A DNA stretch of 64,000 bases. Source: Planctomycetota bacterium. GTDB taxonomy: Bacteria > Planctomycetota > Phycisphaerae > UBA1845 > PWPN01. Numbering within the stretch: position 1 is the first letter of the stretch; each line of letters starts with the position of its first letter. A program made the translations under genes and the position numbers. A model generated the notes under the pieces. The model was given only the letters and a program-made list of their open reading frames with translations, did no database searches and was not told where the DNA came from. Location: contig JAKPHF010000038.1 of NCBI GenBank assembly GCA_029550525.1, positions 1 to 64,000 of the forward strand, written 5' to 3'. Positions 17,695 to 26,402 of this stretch are shown piece after piece.

Positions 17695-17751
17695 TCCCGC
17701 CTATCGGCGTGCAGTGAAGGATTCGAGCAGCCACTGCTTGTGGAGGCGAAT

Positions 17752-18192
17752 GTGAAAACGTCAGCTTACATTCTGATCGGCGTGCTCGCGATCACGCCGG
17801 CGGCCCGATGGGTCGCATTCGCGTGCCAGACCGTATCGGCCGGAGCGGCAACCGACGCCACCAGCGGATCCTTCCAGAATGCCGGCCAAACGGTGATCGG
17901 CCGCACGATCGGTGGGGGCGTTTATCTGCACGCCGGCATCATCCCGTGCCTGGCCGCCGCCCAATGCATTCAGGTCGCGCCGGATCTCGACCATGACTGC
18001 GACGTGGATGACGCCGACCTCGAGCTTTTCGAGGCGTGTGCGGCCGGGGGTGACCTCGCTCACGATGGTACGGCCGTGTGCACGCAGGCCGACTTCGACG
18101 GCGACGGCGACGTGGACGTCGTCGATTACGGCACGTTCCAGCGCTGCCGCAGCGGCCCTGGCAACCAGCCCGATCCACACTGCAACGACTGA
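17752..18192 (+). CDS. Secreted protein with paired dockerin-like EF-hands
   Basis: The 146-residue product has a signal peptide, a short beta-rich segment (GQTVIGRTIGGGVYLHAGI) and two calcium-loop repeats, DLDHDCDVDDADL and DFDGDGDVDVVDY. This is the dockerin-I-like tail seen on many planctomycete secreted proteins. The GTG at 17752 is the start because GGAGG lies at 17742-17746; a GTG at 17740 is less likely. The EF-hands probably bind calcium and may mediate docking or surface retention, but no cohesin is visible here. Confidence 0.75.
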   Translation: MKTSAYILIGVLAITPAARWVAFACQTVSAGAATDATSGSFQNAGQTVIGRTIGGGVYLHAGIIPCLAAAQCIQVAPDLDHDCDVDDADLELFEACAAGGDLAHDGTAVCTQADFDGDGDVDVVDYGTFQRCRSGPGNQPDPHCND

Positions 18193-18231
18193 GACCTCGT
18201 AGCGCTTGGACATCCGGGGCATCAGCGTGCC

Positions 18232-18262
18232 GGCACCGTCGCCGGGCGCTGGTGCCTTTTTT
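18232..18262 (+). terminator. Intrinsic terminator after the dockerin-like gene
   Basis: GGCACC and GGTGCC form the stem, immediately followed by TTTTTT. It lies 40 bases after the stop codon at 18192 and should end transcription of the secreted-protein run before the next gene. Confidence 0.75.
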
Positions 18263-18323
18263 CTTGCGCCGTGCGGATGCCTGCCCTTCCAGACCGCCGC
18301 ATCCGCGGATGGAGGGCAACTTC

Positions 18324-18393
18324 ACGCATGAGGCGGGCAAGATGGCTGCCCCCCAGGCCCCAGTCCTCAGCCCCCAGCCCCTACAATCTATTG
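18324..18393. repeat. GC palindrome plus CCCCAG word repeat
   Basis: A decayed GCGGGC palindrome runs into tandem words CCCCCAGGCCCCAGTCCTCAG. Related words are seen at 45034-45065. It sits just upstream of the TPR/Tyr-rich gene. Confidence 0.55.
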
Positions 18394-18426
18394 TGGACTC
18401 CACCCACGCACGAGGCAGGACAAGCC

Positions 18427-20481
18427 ATGTTCTCTATGACGCCATCGCGCGTACTGATCGCTGTTGCGACCATGGCTGCGGCAGCGGGGCAGATCAACGC
18501 GCAGAACAGATACACCGATGTTCCACCAGCCCGGATTGACAATTCAGAGAATCGGCCACTTCCGCCGCCGGTGCCTCCCTCGACCGAGCCCTCGTCCCGG
18601 TGGCTTGGCGAGCAGCCTGCGGCGTCGAGCGGTTCGCTCATCGAACAACTGCGGCAGGCATCCGATCCGTCGGCGGCGATTTCGCTCTATGCCGAGGCGG
18701 CCCGCAGCAGTCCCGACGATCTGACTGCGGAAACGGCTCTCGTCGAGAGGATGATCACGTTCGGCATGCCGGCGTTGGCCGAGCAGCAGGCCCGCAAAAT
18801 CGTCGAGCGGGATCCGAATCGCGGTGCCGCATGGGCCGTGCTGGCTGACGCCGCCGGGCGTCGCGGCGAAACCGACGCCGCGCTGGGGCACACAGCCAAA
18901 GCCGTTCGCGTGTCGCCGGATGATCCGTTCGTCCAACAGACCGCAGGCAAGCTGTTGGCCTGGTTCGACCAGCAAGCCGACCCGTCCAAAATCACCAGCG
19001 CGATGGATGCTTCCGCAAACTTCATTCGCACCGCCATGACCGGGCGCGACGGATTCAGGCAATCGTACGATGAAGCGGTGGCGTTCTATCGGGAGGCGGC
19101 CCGGATGCAGCAGGAGCAGCGGACGCAGCCGCCCGATGAACAGGCCGTGCCGGGCCGGCAAGAAGAGACGCTCTATGAGGGACCGTATGGGCAGCCGCAG
19201 GCCGAGGCCACCGCGCCGCCGGGCGAGCAGCCGCTCGAGAACAACTACTACACCTACAACACGTATTACACGACGCCCGAGTACGACACGTACGCGATGG
19301 GGTACGGCGGCTACGCCGCGCCATACTATGGCTACTACGGTTCACCCTACTATGACTACTACGGATCGCCGTACTACAGCTACTACGGTTACGCGACGCC
19401 GTCATTCTTCTACGGCGGGTACTATTGGCCATGCTACTCCACGTTCATCGTGGCTCCGTCGTTCTGGCCTCGCTATCACAACTTCTCGCACGGGCTGTTC
19501 AGTCACGGCTACTACCCGCGATTCTTCACGCACTACGGCAGTAAGCACGGCGTGTTCGGCTTCGATGGCTGGCGATACGGTCACGATCGGTTCGGCGATC
19601 GCCGCTTCGGTGGCTCTCGCGGGACCATCGACCGCTTCACTTCGCCGAGCATCCCACGGTCCGTCGCCCGCGATTGGAGCCGCGGCACCACGGCCAACCC
19701 GAGCATCCCACGTGGTACATTCGACCGCGGCATACCGGGACGCACCGGCATCGCATCGGCGAGCGTTCCCCGCGGCACGTTCGACCGCGGCACGGTGAAC
19801 CGGTCGGGCCCGGCCTCGGCAAGCATCCCGCGCGGTACTATCGATCGTGGTACGGTGGGCCGTGCGGGTACCAGTTCCGCAAGTGTTCCGCGCGGGTCAT
19901 TCAACCGTGGAGCGGTGAGCCGATCCGGCACCAGTTCAGCGTCCATTCCGCGTTTGTCGGTCAGCGTTCCACGGGCGAGCGGCAGTAACACGTTCGGATT
20001 CGTCTCACCCAGCGTGCCACGATCTTCCGTGAATGTGACGCGGCCGTCCGGGACGTCGCGCTCGTTGTCGCGTAGCCCGCAGACCATCACGCGTAGCCCG
20101 CAGACCATCACTCGGTCAACCGTGCCGAGATCTTCCGGTACGGTTCGCTCGATGACACCTTCCCGAGGCATTGCCAGTCGATCACCGGCCGTATCGATCC
20201 CTCGTTCATCGGGCAGCTCGCCGCGCATGAATGCTTCCCGAGGCATCTCCGTGCCGCGATCCAGCAGCTTTTCGAGAGGCTTCTCGTCGCCGCGGCCCAG
20301 CCGTTCGATCGCGGCGGCACCGCGACCCTCTGTCGGACGGTCGAGCCCTTCGATCGCCCGCGGTGGCTTCAGCCGGGGCGGCGGTGGTGCCATCTCACGC
20401 GGCGGTGGGGGCTTCAGCCGCGGAGGTGGGGCCGGCATCGCCCGGGGCGGCGCCGCCCGTGGTGGCGGGGGGAGAAGGTAG
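18427..20481 (+). CDS. Secreted TPR, Tyr-rich and Arg-rich repeat protein
   Basis: A 684-residue mosaic with a signal peptide. It has a TPR-like helical region at about 60-200 (SPDDLTAETALVERMI, DPNRGAAWAVLADAAGRRGE). A segment at about 270-345 is extremely Tyr/Gly-rich (YYGYYGSPYYDYYG). A very basic C-terminal half is built of SIPRGTFDRG repeats, SPR runs and a Gly/Arg tail. The repeats are 20 residues long and exact at DNA level. It could bind surface polymers or nucleic acid, or form a matrix; no enzyme motif is seen. The ATG at 18427 gives the signal peptide. Confidence 0.7.
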   Translation: MFSMTPSRVLIAVATMAAAAGQINAQNRYTDVPPARIDNSENRPLPPPVPPSTEPSSRWLGEQPAASSGSLIEQLRQASDPSAAISLYAEAARSSPDDLTAETALVERMITFGMPALAEQQARKIVERDPNRGAAWAVLADAAGRRGETDAALGHTAKAVRVSPDDPFVQQTAGKLLAWFDQQADPSKITSAMDASANFIRTAMTGRDGFRQSYDEAVAFYREAARMQQEQRTQPPDEQAVPGRQEETLYEGPYGQPQAEATAPPGEQPLENNYYTYNTYYTTPEYDTYAMGYGGYAAPYYGYYGSPYYDYYGSPYYSYYGYATPSFFYGGYYWPCYSTFIVAPSFWPRYHNFSHGLFSHGYYPRFFTHYGSKHGVFGFDGWRYGHDRFGDRRFGGSRGTIDRFTSPSIPRSVARDWSRGTTANPSIPRGTFDRGIPGRTGIASASVPRGTFDRGTVNRSGPASASIPRGTIDRGTVGRAGTSSASVPRGSFNRGAVSRSGTSSASIPRLSVSVPRASGSNTFGFVSPSVPRSSVNVTRPSGTSRSLSRSPQTITRSPQTITRSTVPRSSGTVRSMTPSRGIASRSPAVSIPRSSGSSPRMNASRGISVPRSSSFSRGFSSPRPSRSIAAAPRPSVGRSSPSIARGGFSRGGGGAISRGGGGFSRGGGAGIARGGAARGGGGRR
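19702..19941 (+). repeat. 60-bp tandem repeats inside the Arg-rich protein
   Basis: Four copies with an exact 60-base period begin at 19702, 19762, 19822 and 19882. Each encodes a variant of SIPRGTFDRGTVGRSGTSSA. The period is a multiple of three, so copy number can change without breaking the frame. Confidence 0.85.
20071..20112 (+). repeat. 21-bp tandem duplication
   Basis: The 21-base unit CGTAGCCCGCAGACCATCAC plus one base is present twice in a row, encoding RSPQTIT twice. It is nearly identical at DNA level and therefore recent. Confidence 0.85.
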
Positions 20482-20517
20482 CGAATCGGACGCAAACACA
20501 CCCCTTCACTCGCGCGA

Positions 20518-20551
20518 TGAAAACCCGCAGATAGCAGTCCGCGGGTTTTCA
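20518..20551. terminator. Bidirectional terminator hairpin
   Basis: TGAAAACCCGC and GCGGGTTTTCA form a perfect 11-bp stem with a 12-base loop, 36 bases past the repeat-protein stop. A-rich and T-rich arms flank a GC core, as in bidirectional intrinsic terminators. Confidence 0.75.
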
Positions 20552-20728
20552 CGCTTCTGGAACGAGACTCCGCTCGCGCGTCGTGCGCGTTGGGCCGGTC
20601 CTTGCATTGCTCCCGCCCATCTCCTACCCTGACAGGTTGGCGCACTGAGCCAGACTCCAGGGTTCCAGTGTGTTTCCGAATCTTGAATCGGTCCGCTTTG
20701 TTTGGGGGCGTGTTCAGCGGTGCTGTTT

Positions 20729-20752
20729 AGCGGTGCCGCGTGCGGCACCGCT
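20729..20752. repeat. Perfect inverted repeat upstream of uvrA
   Basis: AGCGGTGCCGC, a two-base centre, then GCGGCACCGCT form an 11-bp perfect palindrome 25 bases before the uvrA start codon. It could be an operator, an mRNA 5' hairpin or another repeat relic. Confidence 0.6.
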
Positions 20753-20777
20753 TACGCTGAGGGACCAGAAACCCGAA

Positions 20778-23597
20778 ATGTCTGACGACAACCGCTACAT
20801 CCGCGTCGAAGGGGCTCGCCAGCACAACCTGCAGGATATCTCGGTGTTTATCCCGCGCGACCGACTGGTGGTGCTCACCGGCCTGAGCGGCTCGGGCAAG
20901 AGCTCGCTCGCCTTCGACACGATCCACGCCGAAGGTCAGCGGATGTACATGGAGACGCTCAGCGCCTACGCCCGGCAATTCCTCGAGCAGATGGCCAAGC
21001 CCGACATCGACCACATCGAGGGCTTGCCTCCGACCATCGCCATCGAGCAGCGTTCGGGCACGACCAGTCCCCGCTCGACGGTGGCCACCACGACCGAGAT
21101 CTACGACTACCTGCGCCTCCTGTTTGCTCGCGTAGGCGAGCCGCACTGTTGGATCTGCGGCCGGCGGATCGACAAGCAGGCTCCGTCGCAGATCGTCGAT
21201 ACGGTCCTGGCCTGGCCGGCGGGGCGGCGGATCATGGTGCTCGCGCCGGTGGTTCGCGGCCAGAAGGGCGAACATGCCGAGGTCCTGCGCCACGTCGAGA
21301 AAGAGGGCTTCGTTCGCGTGCGGATCGACGGCGAGTTGCACGACATTCGCGAGATCCCTCGCCTCGACAAGAAACGCAAGCACGACATCGACGTGGTGGT
21401 GGACCGACTCGCGGTCAAGCCGGATGTCGCGGCCCGACTGGCCGAAAGCGTGGGACTCGCTCTGAGGCTGGGCAACGAGACGGTATTCATCGCGGCCGAA
21501 AAGGATCGCAATCAATGGGAAGACGTCGTCTTCTCTACCCGGTACGCCTGCCCGCTGCACCCGCAGGCCAATCTCTCCGAACTGTCGCCCCGGCTGTTCA
21601 GCTTCAACTCGCCGCACGGAGCTTGTCCGACCTGCGGCGGCCTGGGCAACGTGCAAGAATTCGATCCCGATCTGGTCGTGCCCGACCCCACGCTGTCGCT
21701 GGCCAACGGCGCCATCGAGGCATGGCGGCACGGCGGCAAGCGGCTCAACGCGATCTACAGTCAGTTGCTCTCGGAGTTTTCGCTGCGGTTCAACGTCTCG
21801 CCTGACGTGCCGTTCCAGAACCTGCCCGAGGAGATCCGCAACGTCCTCATGTTCGGCACCACGCCGGAGACGGAGCAGAAGTACGGCGCGAAGTTCGAGG
21901 GCGTGCTGCCCAATCTTCAGCGGCGGTGGAACGAAACGGAGAGCGAGTCGGTCAAGCAGCGTCTGCACGCCTATCTGAGCGAGCGGCCGTGCGAAAGCTG
22001 CGGCGGCTCACGCTTGCGACCCGAGACGCTGGCCGTCCGCATAGACGGCACGAACATTCATGACCTGGTGAGCATGACCATCGAGCAGGCTCATGCGTTC
22101 CTGGCCGGTCTGAAGTTCACCGGCGAGCGGCACGAGATCGCCGAGCCCATCGTCCGCGAGATCACGCAGCGTCTGCGGTTCATGATCGACGTGGGCGTGG
22201 GCTATCTGAGCCTGAGCCGCCCGAGCGTCACGCTGTCCGGCGGCGAAGCTCAGCGCATTCGCCTGGCCACGCAGGTGGGCAGCGCGCTGGTGGGCATCTG
22301 TTACGTGCTCGACGAGCCGACCATCGGCCTGCATCAGCGCGACAGCGAAAAGCTCATCCGCACGCTCCGCCGGCTTCGCGACGCGGGCAACACCGTTCTC
22401 GTGGTCGAGCACGACGAGGACACCATCCGCGCCGCCGATCACGTCATCGACATGGGGCCGGGCGCCGGTTCGCACGGCGGCCGCATCATCGCTCAGGGCA
22501 CGGTCGAGGAGGTGACCAACCATCCCAATTCGATCACGGGCAAGTACCTGCGCGGCGAACTTGGGGTGGCGTTGCCCGACAAGCGGCGCAAGATCTATCC
22601 CTCCAACGCCATCCAGATCCTCGGGGCGGCCGAGAACAATCTCAAGCACATCGACGTGCGGTTCCCGTTGGGCGGCCTGATCTGCGTCACCGGCGTGTCG
22701 GGCAGCGGCAAGAGCACGCTGGTCAACGAGGTGTTCCTCAAGGCGCTGCGCCGCCGGCTGTACCGCTCGAAGGAACGGCCGGGCAAGCACGATCGCATCA
22801 TCGGCGCGTCGCGTGTGGACAAGGTGGTGCAGATCGACCAGTCGCCCATTGGCCGATCGCCCCGCAGTAACCCGGTCACGTACACCGGCGCGTTCGACCT
22901 CATCCGCCAGCTCTTCGCCAAGACCCGCGAGGCCAAGATCCGCGGCTACTCGCCGAGCACGTTCAGCTTCAACGTCAAAGGCGGACGCTGCGAGGCCTGC
23001 CAGGGCCAGGGCACCAAGCGCATCGAGATGCACTTCCTGCCCGACGTGTACGTCGAGTGCGACGTGTGCAAAGGCACCCGCTACGACCGCGAGACGCTCG
23101 AAGTCCGCTACCGCGGCAAGAGCATCGCCGACGTGTTGGACATGCGGGTGGAAGAGGCGATTCCGTTTTTTTCCAGTTTCGACAACATCCATCAGATTCT
23201 GCTCGCCCTGGACAACGTGGGGCTGGGCTACATGACGCTCGGTCAGTCATCCACGACGTTGTCGGGCGGCGAAGCGCAGCGCATCAAACTGGCGGCCGAG
23301 CTGGCCAAGACGCCGACCGGTCATACGCTCTACGTGCTCGACGAGCCGACCACCGGTTTGCATTTCGCCGACGTGGACAACCTTCTGCGCGTGCTCGGAC
23401 GCCTGGTGGACAAGGGTCACACCGTCCTGGTCATCGAGCACAATCTCGAAGTGATCAAGATGGCCGATTGGATTATCGACCTGGGCCCCGAGGGCGGCGA
23501 CGCCGGTGGCCGGATCGTGGCCGAGGGGCCGCCCGAGCAAATCGCCGCCAACCCGGCCAGCTATACGGGGCAATTTCTCCGCAGCAGATTGAAATAG
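20778..23597 (+). CDS. uvrA: Excinuclease ABC subunit A
   Basis: UvrA recognises bulky DNA lesions and loads UvrB in nucleotide excision repair. The 939-residue protein has two ABC ATPase modules: Walker [10 protein letters not shown] at 35-43 and GVSGSGKST in the second half. Both carry LSGGEAQRI signatures. Zinc-finger CxxC pairs are seen in CWICGRR, CPTCGG, CESCGG and [14 protein letters not shown]. The ATG at 20778 is where homology begins; a longer in-frame extension crosses the palindrome at 20729 and is unlikely. Confidence 0.97.
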   Translation: MSDDNRYIRVEGARQHNLQDISVFIPRDRLVVLTGLSGSGKSSLAFDTIHAEGQRMYMETLSAYARQFLEQMAKPDIDHIEGLPPTIAIEQRSGTTSPRSTVATTTEIYDYLRLLFARVGEPHCWICGRRIDKQAPSQIVDTVLAWPAGRRIMVLAPVVRGQKGEHAEVLRHVEKEGFVRVRIDGELHDIREIPRLDKKRKHDIDVVVDRLAVKPDVAARLAESVGLALRLGNETVFIAAEKDRNQWEDVVFSTRYACPLHPQANLSELSPRLFSFNSPHGACPTCGGLGNVQEFDPDLVVPDPTLSLANGAIEAWRHGGKRLNAIYSQLLSEFSLRFNVSPDVPFQNLPEEIRNVLMFGTTPETEQKYGAKFEGVLPNLQRRWNETESESVKQRLHAYLSERPCESCGGSRLRPETLAVRIDGTNIHDLVSMTIEQAHAFLAGLKFTGERHEIAEPIVREITQRLRFMIDVGVGYLSLSRPSVTLSGGEAQRIRLATQVGSALVGICYVLDEPTIGLHQRDSEKLIRTLRRLRDAGNTVLVVEHDEDTIRAADHVIDMGPGAGSHGGRIIAQGTVEEVTNHPNSITGKYLRGELGVALPDKRRKIYPSNAIQILGAAENNLKHIDVRFPLGGLICVTGVSGSGKSTLVNEVFLKALRRRLYRSKERPGKHDRIIGASRVDKVVQIDQSPIGRSPRSNPVTYTGAFDLIRQLFAKTREAKIRGYSPSTFSFNVKGGRCEACQGQGTKRIEMHFLPDVYVECDVCKGTRYDRETLEVRYRGKSIADVLDMRVEEAIPFFSSFDNIHQILLALDNVGLGYMTLGQSSTTLSGGEAQRIKLAAELAKTPTGHTLYVLDEPTTGLHFADVDNLLRVLGRLVDKGHTVLVIEHNLEVIKMADWIIDLGPEGGDAGGRIVAEGPPEQIAANPASYTGQFLRSRLK

Positions 23598-23604
23598 GAG
23601 AGAA

Positions 23605-23712
23605 GACAGGAGTCAGGAGTCAGGAGTCAGGAGACAAAAGACAGCAGACAGAAGCCAGAAGTGAAAAGCAGATCTTGCCTTCCGTGCTTCTGTCTCCTGG
23701 CTCCCGTCTTCT
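23605..23712. repeat. GTCAGGA and CAGAAG word repeats with inverted arms
   Basis: Tandem GTCAGGAGTCAGGAGTCAGG is followed by AGACAGAAGCCAGAAG. After about 25 bases the inverse words CTTCTGTCTCCTGGCT and CTTCTGTCTAC appear. The block fills the gap between convergent uvrA and argB and can fold back on itself. Confidence 0.7.
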
Positions 23713-23714
23713 GT

Positions 23715-24590
23715 CTACTGGACAATCTGCGTTCCCACTCCGCGGTCGGTGAAGATCTCCAGCAGGAGCGAGTGGGGGATGCGACCGTCAATGATGTGGG
23801 CCTTGCTGCAGCCGGCGTCCAGGGCCCGCAGGCAGGCCTGGACCTTTGGCAGCATACCCTTGTCGATGATCCCGCGGTCGATGAAGTCCTGGATCTCCGC
23901 CCGATTCAGCGTGGGCCGGAACGATTGCGGATCGTCGGGCCGCTCGCGGATGCCGTGCGTGTCGGAGACCATGACCAGCTTCTCGGCCTTGACCGCCGCC
24001 GCAACCTCGCCCGCGGCGGTGTCGGCATTGCAGTTGAGCTTGCCGCTGGTCTTGTCGCGGGCGATAGGGGCGATCACGGGGATCGTGTCCGAGTTGCACA
24101 GCAGCGTGAGGATCTTGGCGTTCACCTCGTCGATCTTGCCCACGTAGCCGATGTCGATGCGCCGGCCTTCGTCGCCGCTCAGATACAGCCGGCTGGCGAA
24201 GAGCACACAGCTGGTCAGGCTGTTCAGGCCGATGGCTTCACAACCGAGCGATTCGAGCGTCTCGACGATCCGCCGGTTGATGTTCCCGCACAGCACCTTC
24301 TCCGCGATGGCCAGCGTTCGATCGTCCGTGTAGCGCAGCCCCTGCACCCATTGCGGCTCGAGGCCGGCCTCGTCCATGGCCGCGTTGATCTCCTTGCCGC
24401 CGCCGTGCACGATGATGGGCTGCATGCCCACGTAGTTCATGAACACGATGTCCTGCAGCAACTGCCGCTCGGCTTCGGGGTTGTCCATGACCGAGCCGCC
24501 GAGCTTGATCACGACGATCTTCTCGTAGTACTTGCGGACGTAAGGCAGCGCCTCGACCAGCACGTTGGCTTTATTGATCGCTTCTTGCAC
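23715..24590 (-). CDS. argB: Acetylglutamate kinase
   Basis: ArgB phosphorylates N-acetylglutamate in arginine biosynthesis. The amino-acid kinase features are VIKLGGSVM (27-35), HGGGKEIN (62-69) and the C-terminal GGM/GML-type MLPKVQACLRAL. The GTG at 24588-24590 gives a 291-residue protein of normal length whose N-terminal helix (VQEAINKANVLVEALPYV) matches the family; the longer open frame upstream does not. It stands alone, convergent with uvrA. Confidence 0.93.
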   Translation of the reverse strand: MQEAINKANVLVEALPYVRKYYEKIVVIKLGGSVMDNPEAERQLLQDIVFMNYVGMQPIIVHGGGKEINAAMDEAGLEPQWVQGLRYTDDRTLAIAEKVLCGNINRRIVETLESLGCEAIGLNSLTSCVLFASRLYLSGDEGRRIDIGYVGKIDEVNAKILTLLCNSDTIPVIAPIARDKTSGKLNCNADTAAGEVAAAVKAEKLVMVSDTHGIRERPDDPQSFRPTLNRAEIQDFIDRGIIDKGMLPKVQACLRALDAGCSKAHIIDGRIPHSLLLEIFTDRGVGTQIVQ

Positions 24591-24738
24591 GGCTTGTGAA
24601 TCCCTGTATGCGGTGTCGGTGCCGTCCGTCTCGCGGCCGCTCCACGACGCTCGGCCAATTCTAGCGCCGATTCCGCACGGCCCGAAACGGTACGGACGCC
24701 GGCCCCCCGCGTCAAGCGCCGGGGCGCGAGATCGAGAC

Positions 24739-24783
24739 GCAGGCATCCCGCCTGCGCGTGCACGCCGCAAGCGTGCACCGCCT
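24739..24783 (+). repeat. Two-hairpin intergenic element, copy 3 (variant)
   Basis: GCAGGCatcccGCCTGC is followed by GTGCACGCcgcaaGCGTGCAC. Both hairpins are perfect although their loops differ from the other copies. The outer closing stem is reduced. It lies upstream of argB. Confidence 0.65.
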
Positions 24784-24863
24784 TTGCTGGGATCGTCTCG
24801 GTTATCGGGAACTACCGAGAGGGGAATCTACCCCCGCCGCGGGTAGCGCCGGCGCGTGTACCG

Positions 24864-26201
24864 TCAGGCCAGCTCCTTGCGGTGGGCCCAGACCTTCTGG
24901 AAGGCCTTGATGTACTGGTCCACCAGTTCGGGCGCCTCGGTTCGCATGAGCCCGACGTTGATCGCGGTGGCGTTCACCCTTGTCGTGCCGGGCAGATCGG
25001 GCACGACCGGCGGATGGTGCCACCACTTGGCTTCCTTGTAGATCGCGTTCTTGTGCTGCTCGGGGTAGGCGCCGGAGCTGATGCTGACGCCCTCAGCCTT
25101 GAGCGCCTCGACCAGGGCCTTGCGCGAAAAGCCCGCCTTGGCTTCGTCGAAGAACAGTACGTTGCTGCTGTAGTACACGCGGTCCTGATCGGGCCGGCAG
25201 TAGGGCTCGCTCAAGCCCGGCAGCTGGCAAATGACGTCGTTGAGCCGGCGCACCTGGGCTTTGATCATCGCGTTGCGGGCGTCGAGCACTTTCATTTGCC
25301 GCCGCACGAGCGCGCCGGCCACTGGATGCATGCGGAACTTCGGCCCGAACGCCGTGCCCACGTACTTGCGGTAGGGGCTGTCGGCGGGCAGAAGCGGCGG
25401 GTCGCGATACTCGCCGAATACCGATGCCGCCTCGAAATGCTCGCGCTTCTGGTATGTGCCCATGCCGCCTTCGATGCTGGGCAGCGGCTTGGTGGCCTGG
25501 AAGCTGAAGATGGCCATGTCGCCCCAGGCGCCCATGCGCTTGCCCTGCATGGACGCCCCATGTGCGTGGGCGGCGTCCTCCAACACGAGCAGGCCGTGCT
25601 CCTTGGCGAAGGCACAGATCTTGTCCATCTCGCACGGCAGGCCCCACGAGTGCATGGCCTCGATGGCCCGGGTCCGCGGCGTGAGCTTGCGGGCGGCATC
25701 CTCCACGTCCATGCACGCCGTCTTGGGATCGATGTCGACAAAGATGGGCACGTATCCGAAGAAGCGCATGGCCACCGCCGCACTGTAGAACGTGTACGAC
25801 GGGACCATGATCTCCGTGCCCGGCGGGAAGCCGGTGGCGAAGTACATGCTCATCAACGCGGCCGTGCCGTTGTTGTGGTTCTTCGAGAATGGCACGCCAA
25901 TGAACTTGCTCCACTCCTTTTCCATCGCGGGCAGGTGGTCGTACATGTCCGCGGCATCGAGGTCCGTGATCTTCTGGATGACCTCGAAATCCTCGGGATC
26001 GTACTGCGGCCACTTGAGAACGGCCTTGTGGCGGTCGGCCGGGAACGTCACCGCTTGGGGGCCGCCGTTCTTGGCCAGTGTCTCCGCGGCCCGGGCCCGC
26101 GATCCGCCGGCCAGAGCCACGCCTGCCGCCACCGCGCCGGTGGTCTGCATGAACTTGCGTCGAGTTGTCCTGGTATTGGGGAGAGAATTGCGCTGGGACA
26201 T
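24864..26201 (-). CDS. Tat-exported DegT/DnrJ/EryC1-family aminotransferase-like protein
   Basis: A 445-residue DegT-family protein. The N-terminus has a twin-arginine signal, TTRRKFMQTTGAVAAG (12-27), followed by a hydrophobic stretch and an ARA-type cleavage site, so the folded, cofactor-loaded protein is probably exported. The fold-type I features are present: NHNNGTAALMSMY, VLEDAAHAHGA, and the presumed PLP lysine Lys238 in QATKPLPSIEGG. Relatives aminate nucleotide-linked sugars in the cytoplasm, so export is unusual. GAGGAGGA precedes the ATG. A palindrome overlaps its promoter (26220-26245). Confidence 0.88.
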   Translation of the reverse strand: MSQRNSLPNTRTTRRKFMQTTGAVAAGVALAGGSRARAAETLAKNGGPQAVTFPADRHKAVLKWPQYDPEDFEVIQKITDLDAADMYDHLPAMEKEWSKFIGVPFSKNHNNGTAALMSMYFATGFPPGTEIMVPSYTFYSAAVAMRFFGYVPIFVDIDPKTACMDVEDAARKLTPRTRAIEAMHSWGLPCEMDKICAFAKEHGLLVLEDAAHAHGASMQGKRMGAWGDMAIFSFQATKPLPSIEGGMGTYQKREHFEAASVFGEYRDPPLLPADSPYRKYVGTAFGPKFRMHPVAGALVRRQMKVLDARNAMIKAQVRRLNDVICQLPGLSEPYCRPDQDRVYYSSNVLFFDEAKAGFSRKALVEALKAEGVSISSGAYPEQHKNAIYKEAKWWHHPPVVPDLPGTTRVNATAINVGLMRTEAPELVDQYIKAFQKVWAHRKELA

Positions 26202-26219
26202 GATGGGGATCCTCCTCTT

Positions 26220-26245
26220 GGGCGAAGATTATACAATCTTTGCCC
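26220..26245 (-). promoter_or_regulatory. Palindrome over a TATAAT box upstream of the Tat-DegT gene
   Basis: On the minus strand GGGCaAAGATT-gtat-AATCTTcGCCC is a near-perfect palindrome containing TATAAT at its centre. It ends 18 bases before the start codon. The arrangement fits a -10 element covered by an operator. A matching -35 is weak, and a hairpin role in the mRNA leader cannot be excluded. Confidence 0.5.
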
Positions 26246-26372
26246 AGTCGGATCCATGGGGGCTGCACTTCTCCTGTTGCAGGTGTAAGCGCTGGCCGCG
26301 GGCTTGTCCCGGCGCGCTCAGCTCTACGGCATCGGCAACATCCCGAGTGCAAAGGCCGGCTCAAAGCCCAGA

Positions 26373-26402
26373 GCTCAGAGCCCACAGCTCATAGCTCACA
26401 GC
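26373..26402 (-). repeat. AGCT word repeat abutting the glnS stop codon
   Basis: On the minus strand the coding sequence runs AAG CTG TGA and straight on into GCTATGAGCTGTGGGC. The stop codon of glnS is therefore part of the repeat. The orientation relative to the gene is the same as at 501, 2366, 44963 and 50661. Confidence 0.75.

Noticed and set aside
23605..23712. Tandem GTCAGGA words as a CRISPR-like array
   Set aside because: Units are 7 bases with no spacers of constant length and no cas genes nearby.
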